A stretch of DNA of 64,000 nucleotides from Lepisosteus oculatus (GCF_040954835.1 NC_090697.1:5158501-5222500), one strand, 5' to 3'; numbered from the stretch's first letter, positions 29,301 through 40,060 are shown. Made by a program: numbers and translations. The notes: generated by a model from the sequence alone, not told the origin.

Positions 29301-32300
29301 GCTGCATGTGAAATCTCTTTTGAGAAACATCGCAACGGCCATGCTTAGACAACCCTCCTCTTATCTTGGCTGGAGACGGTGAATTTCTCCTCAGCGTTTG
29401 GAACCAAGTGCTCCCGGCCCTGGTTATAGTAACAGAAGCATGTAATCGAGCAGTTGATCTCTTCACACATCTAGCTGATTAGTTGGCTTAACGTTCTTAT
29501 TGAGGGTGACGTTTTGAGCTAAGAAGTGCCGGCGGGAGGCTTTGCGTGAAGTTTTGTTGCAATTTCTGCTTCCCACACTTCATAGCATCGCGTTCACCCA
29601 ACCTGAGGGCATCCCCCGCAAGACGTGCTGCTCCCCTGGAGGGCTCGGCCTTGGCCTCCTTGTTAACGTCTTCCCTTTCTGTCCACAGTGAGAGTAGCAT
29701 GTTTGTCTCCAAGAGACGTTTCATTTTGAAGACCTGCGGGACCACCCTCTTACTGCAAGCACTGGTTCCTCTGTTGGAGCTGGCGCGGGAGTACTGCGGC
29801 TTCGATGCCATCGAGGTACGGGCAAGAGGCGCCGGGCTCTCCCACCGCCCCTTCACTGAAAGGGCTTGACTGCGGCTTTGCATTCCCGCGACTGTGTGTT
29901 CCACAGGTTTTTAGTGGCCCTTCTGTGAGATCAGAGATGCCTGGAAACCGCAGTAACGTTACATTTCCAGCTGTAGGTGCATTTCACATCCCTGTACTGG
30001 GTGTTTGCACTTGTTTCGTGCGGTGGTTTAAAATAGCTTTGCTCCTCGGCGCGTTGGTGTTTATTCCATGTGGCTTTCGCCTTCCCCTGATTGTGATTTG
30101 TTCCCCAGAACTTCTTCTATTCCCGCAAGAACTTCATGAAGCCAGCCCATCAGGAGTTCCCTCACCGGAATTTCCAGGAGGAAGTCGAGTTTCTCAGCCA
30201 GATCTTTCCAAGTAAGCCGTCAGCTGAGCTCGCCGCGGGGCCCGTTCTAGTACCGCGGGAACGGCGGTCGCGTGCGGTGGGGTGGGCGCGGGAGCTGGGT
30301 CCCAGTGGATCAGATAGCCTTGCGTCTCTGGAGGTGACTGAAACAGCGCAATTAAAACCGAGGACCTTCTGTTTTCCAGATGGCGCGGCCTACTGCATGG
30401 GGCGTTTGAATTCTGATTGTTGGTAAGACTTTTCTGACTTGTTTGTAAAACCTCTGCTGATCCAGTTTTATTCCAGGAACGCATTCTAATGAAATTATGT
30501 TCAGATATTAAGTAGAATGTTTGAGGGGGAATTTATGGCATAGGGACATAATTCATTTTGAGGTGTAACTTTTCTCCCTGGACAGTAAGCTCTTTAAAAG
30601 TATGCATCAGTAATCTGTAAGGTTATTTTGCCCTGAGAATTACTGTCATTGTATTTTCTCTATAGCTGCCAGCAAGTGCACATTGTAACTTAGTTATCTT
30701 GTTGAATGTAGCATTCACATCTGTGGAGCTGCTGGAGAGCTAAATGATTTACTTGTGTTTTTTATCAAAGATTAAGCAACAACTGCCTAGGATTGGAATA
30801 TCACCATTTTTAACCTGTCATCTTTTTCAAACATAACCGTAGATGCTGCAAAGAGCCGATAAAGCAAAAGAAATTAAACCACGTGAGTGAAACCATCAGT
30901 ACAAGCACAGATATCTGGCAAAAGTACTGGACACAGAAGGGAAGAGGACCGCCTTTCGTATCTCTTGTGATGTTTAATGCTAGGGCTGAACATTTTTAAT
31001 GCTGGGTAATGAGGAACAGTCCTGACCCATTTCAAGGCTGGTACTGTTTGATAGTGGGAGAGGCAGGCCTCGTCGATGGATGGGAGGTTGATTTGATGAG
31101 ATCCTTGTCTCCCAGGTACCTGTTTACTCTGGATCTGCCGGAGTTCTGGGAGAACAAGCAGGCGGATCAGACCCTGGAAGTTCTCATGAGTGAGCTTGAC
31201 CCAACGGTTATGGACCAGTTCTACATGAAAGACGATGTTTCTGCAAATGATGTCACTCGTGTAAGGCTTCCCTCGCTACAGCATGTGTAAAGAGACTGAG
31301 GCTCTCTTTATGTCCCGTCTCGCGCACTGAGCTCTGGATGAGCTCTTCGTGTAATGAGTTTACCGTCTCACCACTACAGCTGCTCACATGGTCACTTTTA
31401 AGAATCCACACTTTTAGTAGGTTATGTACACTGTCTGAAGCACATTAATTTCTGTAGCTGGTTTTAAACGCACGGACTGTACGGAATATTTCAGTTAAGT
31501 CTGCTTAACATCTTTTTCCGCAAGTGTGTAATTCAATAGTAATGCCTCTTCAGCCTGCAGTTACATAAAAATGTTTAACAAAGAAACCTGGAATTCTCTG
31601 TTACAGCAAATCACCCTCGTTTCACTTGTAAGCCCATCATATAATTCTTCTTTTTCTCTTTAGATGAGTGGAATACGTGACCTGATACCAGGTTCTGTGA
31701 TTGATGCCACAATGTTCAATCCATGTGGCTATTCTATGAATGGAATGAAAACAGATGTAAGTAATTTTTAGAAACCTCGTGAGGCCTGTCCGTTGGTTAG
31801 CTCAGAGTGTGAATCTGACAACATCCCAGCAACAACCAGTGCCCTTGGAATTAGCCTTGTTTAGGAAGGTGTGAATCTTGGCAGCACTCAGTCAGGCAGA
31901 AGCTCTTTAACTGGACTTGTGTTGAAATGTACCCCTTGTCTTCTGCAGGGAACTTACTGGACGATCCACATCACACCAGAGCCAGAGTTCTCCTATGTTA
32001 GCTTTGAAACCAATCTCTCCCAGTCCTCCTATGATGAGCTAATCAGAAAGGTGGTGGATGTCTTCAAGCCAGGAAAATTTGTGACTACACTTTTTGTGAA
32101 TCAGGTTCGTACGGTTTTCCATTAGGCTTTTAATTTTCAGAAATACAGCTTTAGCTTCAGCATGTGCCTTTGAAAGTGGACTGCAGTGACTGTGTAGACT
32201 TATCTCTTGTGCTTAATACCTCGCTGAAATCCTTAACTTGGAACACATAAGCATTGAAGTTAACATTCTGTAAACAGTGTTTTGAAAGGATGCAAATGAG

Positions 32301-32589
32301 TAGGTTTATAATATCCTTATAAATGAGGTTTGTGAATGCGTTAATGGGAATCCCAGGGTGCACAAATATCCTTCCTTTGTCTTTCATTCCAATTTCCAAA
32401 GTTTTAATTCCTGGCGTTTGTCGGGGGGGGTTTATTTTCCAGAGCTCTAAATGTCGCAGTGTCTTCTCGTCTGCCCAGAAGCTCGAAGGGTACAAGCGCC
32501 TTGACCGCCAGCTGGCCCAGTTCAACGACTACAACTTCGTTTTCACCAGTTACGCCAAGGGCGGCCGCCAGCAGAACCAGCAGAGCTGA
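17257..32589 (+). CDS. AMD1: S-adenosylmethionine decarboxylase proenzyme, complete
   Basis: The enzyme decarboxylates S-adenosylmethionine in the cytosol to supply aminopropyl groups for spermidine and spermine. Nine coding exons (17257-17366, 27080-27166, 29689-29815, 30109-30211, 30380-30422, 31116-31260, 31664-31756, 31949-32104, 32443-32589) join in frame to 336 codons plus TGA; human is 334. Numbering realigns with human by residue 37: the self-cleavage site Glu67-Ser68 in LSESSMF (Ser68 becomes the pyruvoyl group), Cys82, Ser229 and His243 for processing and catalysis, Phe223 and Glu247 for substrate, and Asp174, Thr176, Glu178 and Glu256 of the putrescine site are all present. Residues 166-173 (EFWENKQA) differ from the human segment but keep its length. 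All introns are GT-AG. Translation is likely controlled by the MAGDIS uORF and by readthrough of the TGA. Confidence 0.97.
19700..20721 (-). pseudogene. Tc1-like transposase pseudogene
   Basis: It starts [18 protein letters not shown] at 20721 with the paired-type DNA-binding domain and the GRP hinge ([11 protein letters not shown]). The frame breaks near 20400 and resumes with the catalytic domain ([52 protein letters not shown]), then shifts again near 19820, where the expected [20 protein letters not shown] end continues in another frame. The first catalytic Asp (WTDE) and the final Glu are present, but the middle Asp of the usual DNDPKH motif is Arg (RNDPKH, codon CGC near 19998). It is dead by frameshifts and by this substitution. 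Confidence 0.9.
20998..21667. mobile_element. Non-autonomous hAT element nested in the Tc1
   Basis: The ends are CTGTGGTTCTCAAACTGG (left) and, reverse complemented, CAGTGGTTCTCAAACTCTTT (right), matching the CAGTGGTTCTCAAA termini of Charlie-like hAT elements. The 8-bp word ACTTGGAT lies immediately left (20990-20997) and again at 21676-21683, consistent with an 8-bp target duplication apart from 8 extra bases at the right. At 670 bp it is too short for a transposase. A 53-codon frame at 21319-21480, followed in another frame by [11 protein letters not shown], looks like the remnant of a transposase N-terminus. Confidence 0.8.
21771..22535 (-). pseudogene. Chain of minus-strand open frames, unidentified, possibly a decayed gene
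   Basis: Three consecutive stop-free stretches lie head to tail on the minus strand. They are 22535-22293 (80 codons from [15 protein letters not shown]), about 22280-22000 (about 95 codons without an ATG, containing [14 protein letters not shown] and [15 protein letters not shown]) and 21968-21771 (65 codons ending [11 protein letters not shown]). A consensus donor GTAAGT follows the middle stretch. The low-complexity-free composition looks protein-like, but I recognise no family. It abuts the Tc1 right end. It could be a decayed gene or retrocopy, or chance open frames. Confidence 0.3.
23080..23310. promoter_or_regulatory. GC-rich islet inside AMD1 intron 1
   Basis: A 230-bp block dense in CG (for example GCGCCCGCGAGCGTGAGG and GTGACGCCGCGCCCTGCGCG) sits in otherwise A/T-rich intron. 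It could be an internal promoter or enhancer, or an exon-poor GC repeat. No coding exon was supported. Confidence 0.35.
26922..26948. repeat. TA-rich microsatellite
   Basis: TATATATATAACTTATATAT-type dinucleotide stretch about 130 bp upstream of AMD1 exon 2. Confidence 0.6.
27080..27166 (+). CDS. AMD1: AMD1 coding exon 2
   Basis: Acceptor TTTCTCTAG, donor AG/GTGAGT. It encodes [13 protein letters not shown] then [16 protein letters not shown], residues 37-65, plus two bases of S66. Confidence 0.96.
27485..28035 (-). repeat. 5S-headed (Deu/SINE3-type) SINE, copy a
   Basis: On the minus strand the head CCATATCACCCTGCAACTCA and GTACCTGGATGGGAGACCTC resembles the 5S rRNA internal promoter region. 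The Deu-type body follows (GGATGAGACGTAAAACCGAG, CATTAAAAATCCCAGGGTG), then the tail GCGCTATATAAGTG and a (TTA)n end. Part of the body around the usual CTGGAAGAGGTGTTAG is deleted. It lies in AMD1 intron 2. Confidence 0.88.
29689..29815 (+). CDS. AMD1: AMD1 coding exon 3 (self-cleavage site)
   Basis: Acceptor TGTCCACAG, donor GAG/GTACGG. It begins by completing S66 and encodes [20 protein letters not shown] and on to GFDAIE, residues 67-108, including Glu67-Ser68 and Cys82. Confidence 0.97.
30109..30211 (+). CDS. AMD1: AMD1 coding exon 4
   Basis: Acceptor TTCCCCAG, donor CCAA/GTAAGC. Residues 109-142 read [20 protein letters not shown] and on to LSQIFP, plus one base of N143. Confidence 0.96.
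30380..30422 (+). CDS. AMD1: AMD1 coding exon 5 (43 nt)
   Basis: Acceptor TTTTCCAG, donor TGTTG/GTAAGA. Encodes [14 protein letters not shown] plus two bases of W157. Small exon, phase-compatible on both sides. Confidence 0.95.
31116..31260 (+). CDS. AMD1: AMD1 coding exon 6 (putrescine-site residues)
   Basis: Acceptor GTCTCCCAG, donor CGT/GTAAGG. Residues 157-205 include [14 protein letters not shown], the DQTLE stretch with Asp174, Thr176 and Glu178, then [17 protein letters not shown]. Confidence 0.96.
31664..31756 (+). CDS. AMD1: AMD1 coding exon 7
   Basis: Acceptor TCTCTTTAG, donor GAT/GTAAGT. Residues 206-236 include [20 protein letters not shown] and [10 protein letters not shown], with Phe223 and Ser229. 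M206 replaces the Glu found in human. Confidence 0.96.
31949..32104 (+). CDS. AMD1: AMD1 coding exon 8
   Basis: Acceptor TTCTGCAG, donor CAG/GTTCGT. Residues 237-288 include [20 protein letters not shown] with His243, Glu247 and Glu256, then [15 protein letters not shown]. Confidence 0.96.
32443..32589 (+). CDS. AMD1: AMD1 coding exon 9 with TGA stop
   Basis: Acceptor ATTTTCCAG. Residues 289-336 read [20 protein letters not shown], then [14 protein letters not shown] and a Gln-rich end, then TGA followed by G. Confidence 0.96.
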   Translation, partial: SSKCRSVFSSAQKLEGYKRLDRQLAQFNDYNFVFTSYAKGGRQQNQQS

Positions 32590-32895
32590 GCCGCGGGGAT
32601 GAGGAGGAAGCGGCGAGCCGGCGGCGGCCGGCCGGGCCTCCGCGCTGGTGCCGTGGGCCCCAGCCTAGCCTCCAGTGTGAATTGTATGCATTACTGTATC
32701 TGCGACTTAGATATCTTGCATGAAAGCTCCTTTCTCTGTTTAGGTATTCTAGCTCACCCTTGCTGTGATCTTGAAGCGCATGTCGAGAGATTCCACGCCT
32801 GCCGCCGGAGGCTTGCCGCCACTCGCAGGGGCCGCGGCCCCTTCCTGCAGGTGTCCCCCCTGATCCCCCACAGACAGGGCTTTCGAGCCCACTAG
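32590..32895 (+). CDS. AMD1: AMD1 stop-readthrough extension ORF
   Basis: After the TGA the same frame stays open for 101 codons, to TAG at 32893-32895. Mammalian AMD1 is known to be read through at its stop codon at low frequency into a conserved extension (127 codons in human), at whose end ribosomes stall and queue, limiting the number of proteins made per mRNA. The first 30 codons here are Arg/Gly-rich. The middle part (VNCMHYCICDLDILHESSFL, then ILAHPCCDLEAHVERFH) is the sort of composition a real peptide would have, including five Cys. Assignment rests on frame, position and length; sequence identity with the mammalian tail was not checked. Confidence 0.65.
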   Translation, partial: AAGMRRKRRAGGGRPGLRAGAVGPSLASSVNCMHYCICDLDILHESSFLCLGILAHPCCDLEAHVERFHACRRRLAATRRGRGPFLQVSPLIPHRQGFRAH

Positions 32896-33858
32896 GCCAG
32901 AGCCCTGGCACGCTCAGGTCGGGCGCCCGCACGCCCGCGCGCACGCGCGGCGTGACTGTCACGTGTTCCACATTCAAAACGGGCCACATCCCCCTGATTT
33001 TTCTGAACCGTTTTCACAAGTGAAAGCTCAAACCGTTGAGGGAGGGTATCTCTGGGATCAGAAAAACCAAAGTGGAGCAAACCGTTTTTGTTCTCTTGTT
33101 CTTGGGTGTGAGTGTCTGGGGTTTTTTTTTTTTGTACTGCAGAGAAAAGTGTATGTTCTGTTTGTTTGGTTTTTTTTCGAATCTCACTGTCCCTGTCTGG
33201 TCGGGCTCAACTGAAATACTGCAGCACTTGGAATTAGTTCTGTTGGCTTTGTTCGTCCTGATGTCTTATCTCACGGACCTGGAACGAGCAGCTCAGTGCA
33301 GCCCAGCAGTGCGTGAGCTCTCTGTTAGAGTGCCGTGGAGACGGTTATTTCATTCCCTAAGCACTTAGGAAACAAGTCCACGGTAACCTTTGTAATGAAG
33401 GTTTCTGCTGTTTTCTTGTTGTGGTCGAACTTCTGAAACCCAGTCACAGTGCAGACCTGTAGGCAGTTTAACTCATATAGGTAAGGATTGCATTTTTAAT
33501 CCCCAGTGTGCATTGCATATGTCTGGAAAAAAAAAACTTTTGTAGCTAATGGCTTGTCATTTAATACCCACTAATCAATTTTGTGAGCCGTTGTTTTTAA
33601 AAGCACTGACATTTTTCTCTGAATTCCAGGAAAGGAATGAAAGCCCCGTGTAAGTCAAAAGAACGGGTTTCCTCGCTCTTTGTCGGGTTAATTATAGAGA
33701 GACGGTTACTATTACACAAGAAACCAAGCCATGTGATGTGTTTTTGCAGGTTTCTTAGCAGCTGTCAACACATTGTTTCGTAAGGTCATTGATGTTTTTG
33801 TCAATCCACGTTGATAAAAAGCCGATACAACTGCTTGACACGTCTGCATTGGAGCCAG

Positions 33859-33864
33859 AATAAA
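33859..33864 (+). terminator. AMD1: Candidate AMD1 poly(A) signal, proximal
   Basis: AATAAA, 1.27 kb after the stop codon. A further AATAAA is at 34029-34034. Either could end a short AMD1 3' UTR; mammalian AMD1 also uses more than one site. Confidence 0.45.
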
Positions 33865-36642
33865 GATCTCTAACGAGGGAGTTTTAGTATCCTGCATCCT
33901 TAGTTATTTTGCCACCATGTCCCTGCAAATTGCTCACGTGTTCTGTCTACACATTCTGGCTTCCTTGCCAGTGCTCTGAACTCCTGCCCATCTCATAATA
34001 CACGGCATAAAAGAATTCTTCTTCACTAAATAAAGGCTTTATTTTAGTTTCCTAAGGTTACAGCCGGCAGCTGCTTCACTAGTCTGTAGTACTGATCGCC
34101 AGCCTGACCTCGTCCTCGCTGTCGCCCTGACCCCTCCTCACTCTGCCCACGGATAGTGGATCCCGAAGGACTTACATGGATTGCTTTCTGGCATTAGTGG
34201 AAATATCCAGTGCAAAGTGTTTTGGTTTTTTTGCCCTCTGCAATAGAAAAGGTGTAAAGGGGTTTGCCTCAGAAGATTTAGGAAGCTTAAAATTGCTTCT
34301 GGGAGGGCCAGGTGTCACCTAATTTTTGTTCCAACCTTAGATGTGTAGTTAAGTCTATTTGTAGCCGATTTACTCAAAATGGTACCCTTGGAACTTCTTG
34401 GGTCCAGCTTGAAGTACTGATAGTTTAGACCCATGTGTGACTGAGAAACCAGGTTGTACAAAAACCATTAGACCATAGGACTGCAGTCGAGTTGGAGTTG
34501 CACAGGGTGATATGGCTAAGCAGCTACCACACACATGGGCCCTGATCATCACAGGTTTATAGTTCAGCTGTATATTTTTATGTCTACTTTTTTCTTTTTG
34601 TACCTGTAAGTCAATAGAGGATTTCGGCCTTTTTTGACTAATGGCGCTTTGGTGCCTAGGCACATTTGTCCTTTATCAGCTTCTTAACATTTAGTGCGTT
34701 ACAGGATCTAAATCCCACGCTATTAAACAAAACACTGCCTCATGAAATCTGTAACAAGTGGTGATTTACTTCATCCCAGATCTGGATAGTTGTTTTGATT
34801 CATCCTAGAACTTAACCAGGTTGGCTTGTAGGGGATGCAGACGTGCCAAGGAAGTGTTATTCGAAGCTGATGCACTAACATGATCCAGACAGAGCTGGAC
34901 AATACCTTGCTTGAATCATCCAGTGTGCCTCCCATTGTGTTACAGTAGGGATTTCTGGTCATAAGGCGAGACCGTCAGCTGATTGTGTGGCTCCCCCGAC
35001 ACTACCCTGCAGGACTGAATGAAAGTAATGATTCAGACTCTTTGCTTAATGAGTTGGTTGTCCAGCAATGCATTTTCTTTCTGAGAACAATATATCTACC
35101 TTTTCTGTACAGAAATTGGTAGCCAGACAATAGACGCGCACCAATCTGAGCGTGCCAGGGTCATCCCGGATTATTCTGCATATAACTGTTGCATAAACTG
35201 CCGTTTTATTAATTTTATTGTGAATGGACGTTCTGCAGTGAATTGGTCCAAAATGTGACTCCGTTGCAGTTTTTGGAGCAGCATCAATGCCCTTTGTTCA
35301 GTGACTGAAAGATCTGTGACACTGTGGTGTTTGTGACTACTCGTGCTGTGTTGTGAGCTGCATTCTGTTCCTCCTGTATGCGTTAACGTGCTAAATCTTC
35401 CTATTAATGTTTATATAGGCGGTGATTCTTCCTAAAGTTTATAGGGTGGGTCATCATGAAAATGGGTCAATTTTGAACTTTTACTTCTGTTCCTAGAAAC
35501 TTGGAAGGTACTGTAATTCGCAGCTTGTGTATACTGTAGTGCTTAAAGCAAGTCATGGAACGCTAAAATTCTGGAATATAGGTGTAAAAGTGATTCAAAG
35601 AGCACACACAGTGCTCCTGTTCCTGCTGCCAGAGACACTGTCTGAACTCATTGACAGGTCTTAAGCCTCTCTAGAAATTCAGTTTTTACACTGAAGAACA
35701 CATCCCAGCAGTATTTTCAGCATTTGCAGATGAATATAAGGTTTTTGAGTGTCTCGTTGGGATTGACTTGCAGGATCTCTGAAAACCCCTAAAAGCAATT
35801 CAAAATAAGGACAGAAAGTCCAGTGTTTTGTTGAGCATCTCCAAATTTTAAATAACTTATCCTCAATTTCAGTTCAAAGGACCACCTGTAGCTTAAGCAA
35901 GGACCAAGCACTGTTTCCACTGAAAGCCTCCGATCGTTGAGCAGTGCAGTTGGCTTGTATGTGGGGTTGCTATGTTAAAGGACCAGCATAGGGAGGTCCT
36001 TGCTGTGAGCTTTATCTCAAGTTTGTTTCCAGTAGCGGTCACTTTGGAACAGGAGCTCTGTGTGTAAACCAGAGGGATATAAGCGTGTGCACACTTCCAC
36101 AAACGTGATCTGTTTGATTTGCTGAATGGTTAGGTAGATTTTGACTTCAGAACTTTATGCAGATTCAGAGTTGTTGTTTTTTTATATGAAAACCACTGAA
36201 CCATTTTTCACTTCCAAGAGTTTTTTTTTTTTTTACTGGAAAAAAGGAAATGTGATGCCTGTTGGAAGGGGTGCGTTTTCAATGCGGACCAATTTTTTTT
36301 TCTTGTTCTGTAACTTTTTTTTTTACACTAAGGATTTCAAATGACCTGGGGAATGTTTAACGCAAAAATTGAGCGGTGGCGGTCAAGAATGCTCAAGGGT
36401 TCAGTTCTTTTTCCCCACAAGGAAAAAGAATCCATCGACGTGGTTCGGTAGTTTCTCGATGCCCTGTTGTGGCTTTTCAGGGGAAGGGAGTTTGACAGGC
36501 CTCTCGTGGCGAGCCGAGGACTGGGCGCTCATCTGGGAGAATCGGGATGTTCCGAAGGGAAGCTTTGGCGTTTTCTTTTCTTGCTCTTCTTTGGTTGGTC
36601 AGGATGTGCTCAAATATATCTGTACCATGAGCTTTATGCTTT

Positions 36643-36648
36643 AATAAA
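36643..36648 (+). terminator. AMD1: Candidate AMD1 poly(A) signal, distal
   Basis: AATAAA is followed within 20-30 nt by a GU-rich stretch (CCATGTGTGTTTTC), the classic downstream element. It would give a 3' UTR of about 4 kb. The region between the stop and here is repeat-poor, as 3' UTRs often are. Confidence 0.45.
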
Positions 36649-38312
36649 CAAGATTGCTCTTTCCATGTGTGTTTTCTTTAAAGACGTTAAGAGGCCTCAA
36701 GTGTCGCAGTGTTTTCTCCAGCTGTGTAACTATCTGACAGACTTTCAACGGGATTTTGCTCTGAGTGCAGAGTAGAAGGGTGCAAGTGCAGCACAAATGT
36801 GGAGTTTACAAGTAATACACCTTTATGGAGTCGTTCAAGACCACTTCAAATGAATGCATAATGCAAACTGGGCTTTACTCTAATTCGTTATAGTGCAGCC
36901 GTTGCGCAGAAACAAAGCACTTTTCTAGATGAGTGGTACAGTAAACCCACATTAATGTGAAACTTATGATTTTGGATTGTATTAAGGGGGTGTTAGGTGT
37001 CTTTCATAAGATACAAATTCATATGTTCAGTCTGTGTTATTATTGTAAGATAAGTGGGTGTCATTAAGTCAGACAATTAACAGGTCATCTTGAATATTCG
37101 GAGATGATTTCCAGTAAGCCTGACTCACCTCTTTGAGTGGCAGATGTTGAGAGGAATGAGTGAAACCTTTTTTCACACGGTACTTAGTCACCGGCAGGTG
37201 AAGTTGGATGCATACCAGTTCAGACTAATTTGCATGACAGGTGAAGGGGTGCACTGATTATATTGAATGTAAGTGAATCATTATGACTTCCCTTGTCGGG
37301 TTCAAAATGCACGGAATGAAGTAGCAAGTTCTCAAGTTAATTTGTTAGGGAGGTAAGTCAGTCCACACACTGTTCAGGCAATGGGCTGTGGTCAGGAAGG
37401 GTGTATTATTACTGCTCTTTGTTCTGTCACTTAACCATTATTCAAGAGATTTTTCAGAGCTCAAAAGATGACCTTTGCATCTCTGGTTTACAATGTAGCT
37501 AGATCCTGACAGCATGCAACTACCACCCAGAAAGTATTTTGTACGTTTCAACAAAGAGAAAACATCCTGCATTATTTTAATGTTCCAACTAATACTCCCT
37601 TGTATAGCAATTATTTTGCCTACAGCTATACAGTATAGTTGCCTGCATTAAGAATATCAACGTGTGTATTAACACCCACTGAATATCTCCTACATGTGTA
37701 GACTGGCGAGGAAACAAAATGGCTGGGGTATCATAGTGTTGATGCAGGTGTGTGTTCACGTAACCACATAAACTTTCTCCATTAACACTCTTTATTTTGC
37801 ATCTGTAATGTAATCCCAGGTATAAACATAGTTACATGATCTCCCAGGTGCAAATTGCTCCAGTGCAGTTCTAATGATACAGATGTCTAAAGAAACTAGC
37901 CACTCCACATGTAACCTTTCGGCCAAATACAGTGATTGTATTCTGTCTTATTCTGAACTTGTTATACATTTGTCATTAATTACGTGAAAACTGCACTTTC
38001 TGGGGTTTTAGTACTACCAACAACTACTAAGAGAAGGTTTAGATACTCCCAAGAAGTATGTTACTTTATTGACACTTATGTGGTCAGGCAGTTTTTCTTT
38101 CCAGTGCAGGTTGTACAGTGAAGCCATGGTGAGAGACAATTTGTGCATGAATGCCAGCATAAATGTACTGTACAGAAAGAATAGTTTTAATGCAAACTCC
38201 AGTATTGTGGTGTAAGGTAGTATTCTTGACCATGTGGCTTTGCCATGCAAAATGTCCCATTGTACTGGGAACGTGGAGTACATTTGAAGTCATTTCATAA
38301 TGACATTATGGT

Positions 38313-38490
38313 GGGGTGGCTCTGTGGCTGGAAGGTTGCCAGTTCATATCCCGCGGCCGGCAGAGGAATCCTACTCCGCTGGGCCCCTGAGCAAGGCCCT
38401 TCACCCCAACTGCTCCAGGGGTGCTGTATAAATGGCTGACCCTGTGCTCTGACCCCCAGCTTCTCTCCCTGTCTGTGTGTCTCTCATTCA
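38313..38490 (+). repeat. tRNA-headed SINE, copy 3, with internal head deletion
   Basis: The usual head GTGGCTCTGTGGCTCAGGAT, then CTGCGCCTGTGGCTGG, is shortened here to GTGGCTCTGTGGCTGGAAGG. About 20 bp between two CTGTGGCT direct repeats has been lost, which removes part of the A-box region. The body continues to CTCTCATTCATG. Confidence 0.8.
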
Positions 38491-38533
38491 TGCTTAAATA
38501 CTAAAACAATGCCCATGTTTTAGTATTTAAGCA
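38491..38533. repeat. Perfect 18-bp hairpin with 7-nt loop
   Basis: The arm TGCTTAAATACTAAAACA at 38491-38508 is exactly the reverse complement of 38516-38533, with loop ATGCCCA. It starts right where the SINE copy at 38313-38490 stops matching. Confidence 0.9.
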
Positions 38534-39302
38534 TTTCCCCATTACTGCAGGGAATGTCCAGTATTTATTCTACATACAACATTCACATTTAGCAGATTTT
38601 GTCCATTTAATCTGAAGCCCGTTAAAAAACGAGAGCTTACTGCACAGTGCATAGTGTGTTTATTGGACAACCCTAATGTGGCAGTGTGAGGTCCCCAGCA
38701 GTTTATCCTTTTCACCAAAGAACTGAGATTCAACTGCTCACTCATATTCATGTGCCTGTCAGACAGGTGCTTAATTACTCAGTGGTGTGACTCACTCTGA
38801 TTAATAGACAAAACATACTTGGGCATCGCAGGAATGCTGGTGACGTGTTGTAGCCATGGGATATTTCACTGTACTTCCAGGCTTGATTACTTCTCCGTAG
38901 CTCATAGTTTCATAGCTGTCCTTACTTTTCCAGTTTTTTGGTACTCCAAAAAAAAATAACTCACATTTTCACAAACATACCAGGGTACCCCAGCCACCCT
39001 CTGTGGGTGCCTGCCTTTTCAAGAGATAAAAGGTGAATTACCAACAGGTCCAGAAACACAAGAACTTCAAGCAAAAAAAGAAGAAATCAAAGTGACAACA
39101 CCGATATTGTAAACTACGAATTTATAATCTGATCTTGAATTGTATTGCCATTTTGATTACTGGGCCACATCTTGTTCATATTGTGATTAATGACGCTTTT
39201 AATTAGGTAGACATTATAATGAGGGTAAGCTGGAGGTAGCCCAGTATCCCAATCTCCAGGAACAAAGGAGCAACTGTTATTATAGATGTACACACATATT
39301 AT

Positions 39303-40060
39303 ATACAGTGCCCTTCAAACGCATTGGCACGGCAAAGTGAAAACTTGTTTTTTTTTTTTACAGGAATGTAATTAATATTTGCGATCATCCATTCTCAGCA
39401 TTTTATTTTGGTGGGTAAGTCCGTGCATTTTGTCTGATCATATTAGAACAGTTAAGAGCAAAAACCCACTCTGTGACCAGGCTTAGTGAACACTTGGAGC
39501 GCGCGAAAGCTAGTATCGAGTTGCAGGTGCCCTTTGACGTCTGTAACCCCGAGCTCAACCCGAGGTGTTCTGCTGCAGCTGCTTTGGAGTCCTTACCCAT
39601 TCTTGGCTTGTTCTGACTTTCGCTTTGTTTTCCCTTTGACGTGGAAAATGCACACGCATTTGAATTTAAATCTGGAGATTCACTTTGTCAGGTCTTTAAG
39701 ATTTTGCTCTTTTTCCACCTGATCGACTCTGGTGGTTGCACTGGCCTTCAGTCCTGGGTCACATTCATGCTGCCCGGATCGTTGCTTTCGACCTCATCAG
39801 ACAAAATGGTTCCGCACAGCTCGGGGGTCATTTCCCTGCCGTCGTCATTCGTTTTATCATCGTTACTGGCGAGTGGGACAGTCCCGACAGCAGCTGTGCC
39901 CACTGCCCGTCGAGGAAGGGCTTGATCTAACACCGCTGCTGCTACATGGCCGTCACGATTCCCGGTAGACGCTGTGCGCCGAGTCTGCTCCTCAGCTGAA
40001 TGGCTCACTCTCCAGGGACAAACCATTCCGCCCCACCTGGTAGTCGAGCTCGCCTTTTTA
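39303..40060 (-). mobile_element. Possible DNA-transposon end and minus-strand open frames
   Basis: TATACAGTGCCCTTCAAACG at about 39303 looks like the terminal sequence of a common fish cut-and-paste element. Minus-strand frames at 39403-39600 and 39748-40065 follow, but neither matches a transposase domain I know, and no matching inverted end was found to the right. Weakly supported. Confidence 0.25.

Larger units (their letters stand above)
32896..36670 (+). other. AMD1: Probable AMD1 3' UTR, repeat-poor
   Basis: No recognisable gene or repeat family was seen across 3.8 kb, in contrast to the repeat-rich DNA that follows. Several T-rich runs and three AATAAA hexamers are present. Boundaries are inferred. 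Confidence 0.45.
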
